Shown one piece after another: positions 6,430 to 10,095 of a stretch of 10,095 nucleotides of DNA (positions within the stretch are counted from its first letter, which is position 1; the number at the start of each line of letters is the position of its first letter). The stretch is taken from NCBI GenBank assembly GCA_904502145.1, contig CAJGDH010000053.1, forward strand, positions 1 through 10,095. The letters run 5' to 3'. A program made the position numbers and the translations under genes. The notes under the pieces were generated by a model, which worked only from the letters and a program-made list of their open reading frames with translations, was not told the DNA's origin and searched no databases. This stretch comes from an uncultured Eubacterium sp. (GTDB taxonomy: Bacteria > Bacillota > Clostridia > Lachnospirales > Lachnospiraceae).

Positions 6430-7539
6430 TTGCTGTCAACAATTTTATCTGTATTATTACTTATCCTTAAGATCATCGGCATCATTCTCCTGGTGGTCCT
6501 GGGACTGATCCTGCTGATCCTTCTGGTCCCCATCCGCTATAATTTTGAACTTTCAGCTCCGGAGGGACAGGATCTGAAGGAACACTTCAGTGCCGGAGCC
6601 GGGGTAAAGTGGTTCCTCGTACTGATCCGGGCCCGGATATCCTGTCTGGGTACCAAAATTAATTACGAGGTGAAGATCCTGGGAAAAACCATCCTGGGAA
6701 ATGATCCGGCCTTCCTTAAGAAAAAGGAAGAAAAGGCCCGGAAAAAGGAGGCTTCAGCCCGGAAAAAAGAGGAAGAAAGCCCGGAACTGCCCCCGACCGA
6801 TCAGTCCGGTCCGGAAAATACGGAAACTGAAGATGCGGATTCAGTAGAAAGCGAAGCAGCAGTAACCGGAGCAGTCATAATGGAAACCGAGAGTACTGAA
6901 TCGGACCCGGCAGAGGTCCAAAGCACTGAATCAGATTTAGAGCAGACAGAAAGTGCTGATTCGGAACCGTCGGCAACCGGCACAGGGGAAACAGAAGCTG
7001 AATATTCACCCACCAGAACTCCCACCTACCCTGAAGAGCTGAAAGGACAGGCCACGGAGGAGAAAGGCGGGGAGAAGAAGGAAGAAAAAAAGAAAAAAAA
7101 GGAAAAGAAGGAAAAGACAAAGCAGAAAGAAGGAGAGGAGAAGAGAAAGACTTCCATCACGGATAAAATTGAAGCCGTGAAGAATAAGATCACTGAAGGA
7201 CGACAGTTCATGGATGAATATCAGGTGATCTCTCTTATCGGCATCGCCAAGGATGCCCTCATCAGGCTGCTGAAACACCTTCTTCCCCGCAGGATCAAGG
7301 GATGGATCCGCTACGGTTTTGACGATCCTTCTGCCACAGGTTATGTGGCTGCGGTGTCAGCCTTGTTCTATCCGTCCTACCATCGTAATTTCTCTCTGGA
7401 AGCTGATTTCCAGGAGGCCTGTTTCGCGGGGGAATGCCACGGAAAAGGGAGAATCCGCCTCGGATATCTACTGTGGATCCTGATCACTTTATTACTGAAG
7501 AAAGAAGTACGAAAACTGATTCGATTTATATTAAAATAG
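6430..7539 (+). CDS. DUF2953 family membrane protein (YtfI-like) with long charged insertion
   Basis: The 369-residue product begins with a strong membrane segment (about 1-34). Residues 35-95 and about 262-369 look like the two halves of DUF2953, including GWIRYGFDDPSATGY (291-305), which matches the family's GxxDP-x-x-TG hallmark. A second hydrophobic stretch near the C-terminus (344-356) is followed by a basic tail. Between the halves is an insertion of roughly 160 residues: basic KKE repeats (97-116), an acidic Ser/Thr/Glu stretch with three 10-residue repeats, then a Lys/Glu run (209-240). Such insertions vary between relatives and look disordered. In Bacillus the DUF2953 gene ytfI is next to ytfJ (gerW), and here gerW follows after 12 bp, so a role in spores is likely; the molecular function is unknown. 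Translation starts at TTG. Confidence 0.82.
   Translation: MLSTILSVLLLILKIIGIILLVVLGLILLILLVPIRYNFELSAPEGQDLKEHFSAGAGVKWFLVLIRARISCLGTKINYEVKILGKTILGNDPAFLKKKEEKARKKEASARKKEEESPELPPTDQSGPENTETEDADSVESEAAVTGAVIMETESTESDPAEVQSTESDLEQTESADSEPSATGTGETEAEYSPTRTPTYPEELKGQATEEKGGEKKEEKKKKKEKKEKTKQKEGEEKRKTSITDKIEAVKNKITEGRQFMDEYQVISLIGIAKDALIRLLKHLLPRRIKGWIRYGFDDPSATGYVAAVSALFYPSYHRNFSLEADFQEACFAGECHGKGRIRLGYLLWILITLLLKKEVRKLIRFILK
6889..6978 (+). repeat. Three in-frame 30-bp imperfect repeats (10-residue Ser/Thr/Glu units)
   Basis: Residues 154-163, 164-173 and 174-183 of the DUF2953 protein align as ESTESDPAEV, QSTESDLEQT and ESADSEPSAT. At DNA level the core AGTACTGAATCGGA recurs with changes at exact 30-bp intervals (near 6892, 6922 and 6952), consistent with duplication followed by drift inside a disordered linker. 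Confidence 0.7.
7056..7150 (+). other. 95-bp polypurine tract inside the DUF2953 gene
   Basis: Only three pyrimidines, all C (7068, 7118, 7123), interrupt 95 bases; 7069-7117 is 49 uninterrupted purines. It codes for the Lys/Glu-rich linker. Within it, A_AAA_AAG heptamers occur in the reading frame at 7086-7092 and 7095-7101, with a GGGGAG Shine-Dalgarno-like motif at 7069-7074. Confidence 0.8.
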
Positions 7540-7551
7540 CAGGAGGAAGAT

Positions 7552-7980
7552 ATGGCAAAAAATAATTTTGATGAAACAGTTCAGTCATTATTCAAAGGAC
7601 TCAATGTGGTTATGTCCACCAAGACCGTAGTAGGTCAGCCGCAGAATGTGGGGGATTCCGTCATCATTCCCCTGATGGACGTCTCTTTCGGCATGGGTGC
7701 CGGAGCATCCAACAAGGATGTGACTGACAAGGGCTCCGGCGGGATCGGAGGCAAGATGAGTCCCATCGCAGTCCTGGTGATCAAAGATAACGATATCAGG
7801 GTAGTCAATGTCAGGAATCAGGATCCGGTGATGAAGCTCATCGATATGGTCCCGGGGACCGTAAACAAAGTTTCCAACCTGATCAGAGGCAACAGCAACG
7901 CGGAAAATCCTGAAGTGAAGGCAGCGGTGGAAGAAAACCTCAATGCCGACAGTGTTCGTGAAGAGATAAAAAATGACTGA
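7552..7980 (+). CDS. gerW: GerW/YtfJ family sporulation protein
   Basis: The 142-residue product has the family's features in order: an N-terminal helix (FDETVQSLFKGLNVVMSTKTVVG), VIPLMDVSFGMGAG (about 38-51), a glycine-rich loop (KGSGGIGGKMSP) and a hydrophobic strand that ends VLVIKDNDIRVVNV. The C-terminal tail is acidic and variable. In Bacillus, YtfJ (GerW) is made in the forespore and is needed for normal germination with some nutrient receptors; its biochemistry is not settled. AGGAGGA (7541-7547) is 4 bases ahead of the ATG. It is the last gene of the run begun at corA. No clear GC-rich terminator follows, only an AT-rich imperfect inverted repeat (7962-7974 with 7988-7997). Its presence marks the host as a likely spore-former. 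Confidence 0.92.
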   Translation: MAKNNFDETVQSLFKGLNVVMSTKTVVGQPQNVGDSVIIPLMDVSFGMGAGASNKDVTDKGSGGIGGKMSPIAVLVIKDNDIRVVNVRNQDPVMKLIDMVPGTVNKVSNLIRGNSNAENPEVKAAVEENLNADSVREEIKND

Positions 7981-7996
7981 TTTTTAAATTTTTCTC

Positions 7997-8025
7997 TTGC
8001 ATTTTGATTTTAATTCTGATAGTAT
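7997..8025 (+). promoter_or_regulatory. Probable promoter for rpmB
   Basis: TTGCAT (7997-8002), a 17-bp spacer and TAGTAT (8020-8025) sit in an AT-rich gap between gerW and rpmB. Matches are partial (three of six at -35, four of six at -10). The overlapping TATAGA at 8023 would need a 20-bp spacer and is less likely. The start would fall near 8032. Confidence 0.5.
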
Positions 8026-8053
8026 AGACTCGTTGTAAGTCTAACAGGACTTA
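8025..8053 (+). repeat. Two overlapping, mutually exclusive inverted repeats at the rpmB start and leader
   Basis: TAGACT (8025-8030) pairs with AGTCTA (8038-8043), and TAAGTC (8036-8041) pairs with GACTTA (8048-8053). The two share bases 8038-8041, so they cannot form together. The first spans the -10/start region and could only act as a DNA site; the second would be in the transcript, 12 bases before the rpmB ribosome binding site. Confidence 0.4.
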
Positions 8054-8078
8054 AGTTTATTCGCGAGGAGGTGCTGTC

Positions 8079-8264
8079 ATGGCAAGATGCGCTATTTGTG
8101 ATAAAGGTGCTCACTTTGGGATCAAAGTCAGTCATTCACATAGAAGATCCAACAAGATGTGGAAATCCAACATTAAGTCTGTTAAGGTAAAAGTTAACGG
8201 CGCTGCTAAGAAGATGTATGTTTGTACTTCTTGTTTAAGATCCGGGAAAGTTGAGCGTGCCTAG
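8079..8264 (+). CDS. rpmB: 50S ribosomal protein L28, zinc-binding (C+) form
   Basis: The 61-residue product is a complete L28 of the usual size. It begins MARCAICDKG and has the conserved basic stretch VSHSHRRSNKMWKSNI (17-32). Two CxxC pairs (Cys4/Cys7 and Cys49/Cys52) mark the zinc-holding form rather than the zinc-free paralogue seen in zinc-starved bacteria. L28 binds 23S rRNA in the large subunit and is needed late in its assembly. GAGGAGGTG (8065-8073) precedes the ATG. The gene is monocistronic, with its own promoter and a strong terminator. The following Asp23-family gene and fakA match the common Firmicutes order. Confidence 0.98.
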   Translation: MARCAICDKGAHFGIKVSHSHRRSNKMWKSNIKSVKVKVNGAAKKMYVCTSCLRSGKVERA

Positions 8265-8275
8265 TATTAACCCTT

Positions 8276-8292
8276 GCGGTCTGCCGGACCGC
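8276..8292 (+). other. GC-rich hairpin just after rpmB
   Basis: GCGGTC (8276-8281) pairs with GACCGC (8287-8292) around a 5-base loop, 11 bases after the rpmB stop. No T-run follows, so it is not itself a terminator; it may protect the transcript's 3' end upstream of the true terminator. Confidence 0.45.
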
Positions 8293-8319
8293 TCCTGTTT
8301 CAGATGAAGAAAAAGTGCT

Positions 8320-8346
8320 GAGGGAATCTTTGATTCCCTCTTTTTT
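8320..8346 (+). terminator. Rho-independent terminator of rpmB
   Basis: A perfect 9-bp stem, GAGGGAATC (8320-8328) with GATTCCCTC (8332-8340), encloses a 3-base loop and is followed at once by six T (8341-8346). It separates rpmB from the Asp23-fakA unit. Confidence 0.92.
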
Positions 8347-8386
8347 CATGCAATTTCCCGGTTTTACTCAAAAGGCAAGATTTCTG

Positions 8387-8415
8387 TTTATTTTTTGCCT
8401 GAAAAAGGGTATACT
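8387..8415 (+). promoter_or_regulatory. Probable promoter for the Asp23-family gene and fakA
   Basis: TATACT (8410-8415) is a good -10 box; the best-placed -35 (TTTATT, 8387-8392, 17-bp spacer) is weak. TTGCCT (8395-8400) is a better hexamer, but only 9 bp away. A start near 8421 would leave the upstream ATG at 8423 almost leaderless, which supports translation from 8456. Confidence 0.5.
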
Positions 8416-8443
8416 AGATTAGATGAATGTAAATACGACACAT

Positions 8444-8448
8444 GGAGG
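8444..8448 (+). promoter_or_regulatory. Ribosome binding site that decides the Asp23-family start
   Basis: GGAGG lies 7 bases before the ATG at 8456. The in-frame ATG at 8423 has no such site and would add 11 residues not expected in the family. Confidence 0.85.
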
Positions 8449-8455
8449 AATATCT

Positions 8456-8812
8456 ATGAGAGGACAGATGCAGACAGAGCTTGGCAATGTAGTTATCGAT
8501 GAAGAAGTGATCGCTACCTATGCCGGAATAAATGCACTTGAATGTTTCGGAATCGTCGGCATGGCTTCCGTAAATATGAAAGACGGACTTGTCAATCTCC
8601 TGAAAAGGGACAACATCAGCAAGGGTGTCCAGGTTGAAATCGTTGATAATAAGATTCGTATAGATTTTCATATCATCGTGGTTTATGGCGTTTCCATCAC
8701 TACAGTGACACGTAATCTCATCGAAAATGTCAAGTACCGCGTCGAAACATTTACCGGGATGACCGTAGAGAAGGTAAATGTCTTTGTCGAGGGCGTACGG
8801 ATTGTCGACTGA
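8456..8812 (+). CDS. Asp23/Gls24 family envelope stress protein (YloU-like)
   Basis: The 118-residue product begins MRGQMQTELGNVVIDEEVIATYAG and covers the whole Asp23 domain: helix VIATYAGINALECFGIVGMA, a basic linker, strand GVQVEIVDNKIRIDFHIIVVYG (about 51-72) and the closing VEKVNVFVEGVRIV. Asp23-type proteins are small cytosolic proteins; some, such as Asp23 of Staphylococcus aureus, are tethered under the membrane and linked to envelope stress. The exact role of the YloU branch is not established. It sits 47 bp before fakA, the arrangement found around yloU-yloV in Bacillus, so the two are probably co-transcribed, with a possible link to lipid or membrane state. Confidence 0.93.
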   Translation: MRGQMQTELGNVVIDEEVIATYAGINALECFGIVGMASVNMKDGLVNLLKRDNISKGVQVEIVDNKIRIDFHIIVVYGVSITTVTRNLIENVKYRVETFTGMTVEKVNVFVEGVRIVD

Positions 8813-8823
8813 GGGATAAAAAA

Positions 8824-8843
8824 GGAACTCACTGATGAGTCCC
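8824..8843 (+). other. Short imperfect hairpin between the Asp23-family gene and fakA
   Basis: ACTCA (8827-8831) pairs with TGAGT (8836-8840) around the tetraloop CTGA, extended by two G-C pairs (8824-8825 with 8842-8843) beyond an A-C mismatch. It lies 4 bases ahead of the fakA ribosome binding site AGGAGG (8848-8853) and could affect its translation. Confidence 0.35.
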
Positions 8844-8859
8844 GAACAGGAGGAAAGTT

Positions 8860-10095
8860 GTGAACGAGATCCATAGTATAGATGCCATTTTGTTTCAAAA
8901 AGCATTTTTGTCCGGTGCCAACCGGATCAATGCTCAAAAAGAATACATTAATGAACTCAATGTTTTCCCGGTTCCGGACGGAGACACCGGGACCAATATG
9001 TCCATGACCATCATTTCCGCGGCCAATGAGGTGAGGAGGATCCAGAATCCGACCATAGAATCCTTATGCCAGGCCATCAGCAGCGGTTCGCTCCGCGGTG
9101 CCAGAGGAAACTCAGGGGTTATCCTGTCCCAGCTTTTCCGTGGCTTTACCAAAGCCATCGCCAAGAAAGATGAGCTGACCAGGGAGGATCTGGCCGGCGG
9201 CTTTGCCCGTGGTGTGGAGACGGCTTACAAAGCGGTCATGATGCCTAAGGAAGGAACCATCCTCACGGTTGCCAGGGGTGTGTCGGAAAAAGCCGAAGAG
9301 CTTCTTGCCGATGAGGATATGTCCCTGATCGATTACGGCAAAGAGATCGTGGCACATGGTTACGATGTACTTTCCAAAACTCCGGATATGCTCCCGCCCC
9401 TTAAAGAGGCCGGTGTTGTGGATTCCGGCGGGCAGGGCCTGATGGAAGTGCTGCAGGGATGTCTTGATGCCCTTACGGGAGATGTCACCGAGATCATGAT
9501 CCCCGACGGCGGGCAGGCTGCTCCGGTCATCAGCCAGCAGGAACTGGAAGAATCGGCAGCCAATATCAAATTCGGGTATTGCACAGAGTTCATTATTATG
9601 CTCCGGGAGCCCATGTCGGCGGAAACGGAGAAAGAGTTTAAGAAATATCTTCTGAGTATAGGCGATTCCCTGGTATGTGTCGCAGATGACGATATATGTA
9701 AGGTTCATGTACATACCAACAATCCGGGACAGGCAATCGAGAAGGCCCTGACTTTCGGTGCCCTCTCCAATATGAAGATTGACAATATGCGTCTCGAACA
9801 TCAGGAGAAACTGATCAAAGACGCGGAGAAAGTTGCAGAACAGCAGAGACTCCAGGAACAGAAGGAAGAGGAAGAAGCCAGACTGGCCGAAGAGAAAGCA
9901 AATCCCAGAAAGGATGTGGGGTTCATTGCCGTATCCATCGGTGAAGGTCTCACAGAGATCTTTAAAAGTCTGGGGATAGATTGCCTGATCGAAGGCGGCC
10001 AGACCATGAATCCGAGTACGGAGGATGTGCTCAATGCCATCGACCGTGTTAATGCCGATACCGTCTTTGTCTTCCCCAACAACAAGAACATTATC
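8860..10095 (+). CDS. fakA: Fatty acid kinase ATP-binding subunit FakA (DhaL/DAK2 domain, YloV family), 3'-truncated by window edge
   Basis: The first 412 residues are present of a family about 550 long. FakA phosphorylates exogenous fatty acids held by FakB (DegV-type) partners, feeding them into phospholipid synthesis through PlsX/PlsY. The N-terminal DhaL domain shows NVFPVPDGDTGTNM (34-47; Asp40 and Asp42 among the expected Mg2+/ATP ligands), RGARGNSGV (79-87) and DSGGQG (188-193). The middle domain has Cys241, His283 and His285 (KVHVHTN), matching the zinc-binding and catalytic set reported for S. aureus FakA. A charged, coiled-coil-like linker (about 310-347, rich in Glu, Gln and Lys) leads into a C-terminal domain with GGQTMNPST (379-387) and PNNKNII at the window edge. 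The start is GTG, with AGGAGG (8848-8853) 6 bases upstream. No fakB is in view. Confidence 0.95.
   Translation, partial: MNEIHSIDAILFQKAFLSGANRINAQKEYINELNVFPVPDGDTGTNMSMTIISAANEVRRIQNPTIESLCQAISSGSLRGARGNSGVILSQLFRGFTKAIAKKDELTREDLAGGFARGVETAYKAVMMPKEGTILTVARGVSEKAEELLADEDMSLIDYGKEIVAHGYDVLSKTPDMLPPLKEAGVVDSGGQGLMEVLQGCLDALTGDVTEIMIPDGGQAAPVISQQELEESAANIKFGYCTEFIIMLREPMSAETEKEFKKYLLSIGDSLVCVADDDICKVHVHTNNPGQAIEKALTFGALSNMKIDNMRLEHQEKLIKDAEKVAEQQRLQEQKEEEEARLAEEKANPRKDVGFIAVSIGEGLTEIFKSLGIDCLIEGGQTMNPSTEDVLNAIDRVNADTVFVFPNNKNII

Noticed and set aside
6801..7278. Several minus-strand frames rich in Phe, Ser and Leu
   Set aside because: They are the complement of the polypurine, Lys/Glu-coding tract of the DUF2953 gene; hydrophobicity here is a composition artefact, not a membrane protein.
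7962..7997. Terminator after gerW
   Set aside because: The only pairing is an AT-rich imperfect repeat overlapping the gerW stop, with a bulge and no G-C core; it is unlikely to stop transcription efficiently.
8276..8292. First terminator of rpmB
   Set aside because: The stem is good but is followed by CTCCTG rather than a T-run; the perfect stem with six T at 8320-8346 is the terminator.
8832..8847. Hammerhead-ribozyme-like core: CTGATGA followed shortly by GAA
   Set aside because: Stem II would be one base pair, no matching partner strands for stems I and III with a cleavage triplet are found nearby, and the bases are better explained by a simple hairpin before the fakA ribosome binding site.
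9112..9801. 229-codon minus-strand open frame
   Set aside because: It is the antisense shadow of fakA, whose plus-strand motifs are unambiguous.

Overview
The window looks like chromosomal DNA from a spore-forming, anaerobic member of the Clostridia, most likely Lachnospiraceae-like. The evidence is the combination of a very large two-module activase of the BadF/BcrA (2-hydroxyacyl-CoA dehydratase activator) type, a GerW (YtfJ) sporulation protein beside its DUF2953 partner, a zinc-type ribosomal protein L28, and the Firmicutes gene order rpmB - Asp23-family (yloU-like) - fakA. Ribosome binding sites are strong (AAGGAGG-like) throughout. No mobile element, CRISPR array, tRNA or rRNA gene was found.

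The left 40% (1-4025, minus strand) is a single uninterrupted reading frame of 1341 visible codons. It encodes two activase/ASKHA modules followed by a DUF2229-type, cysteine-rich region, and its 3' end lies outside the window. A 214-bp intergenic region (4026-4239) carries two back-to-back promoters: TTGTAT-17-TATAAT for the big gene and a perfect TTGACA-17-TATAAT for the rightward genes. An inverted repeat and a short palindrome lie between or over them.

The middle (4240-7980, plus strand) is a compact five-gene run with gaps of 12-41 bp, presumably one operon: a CorA-type divalent cation channel; a rhomboid-fold membrane protein lacking the recognisable protease residues and ending in a zinc ribbon; an unrecognised 107-residue protein; a DUF2953 membrane protein with a long charged insertion; and GerW. 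The last two are the ytfI-ytfJ pair of Bacillus, so part of this run serves spore formation or germination.

The right part (7981-10095, plus strand) has rpmB under its own promoter and closed by a strong intrinsic terminator (8320-8346). A second promoter follows, driving an Asp23/Gls24-family gene and fakA (ATP-binding component of fatty acid kinase), which runs off the right edge.

The most interesting object is the large activase. Its two modules each keep a cysteine pair spaced 39 residues apart, the spacing that in the homodimeric activator HgdC supplies the ligands of the shared [4Fe-4S] cluster. This suggests an intramolecular pseudo-dimer holding one cluster, fused to a further cysteine-rich module that could be its electron acceptor.
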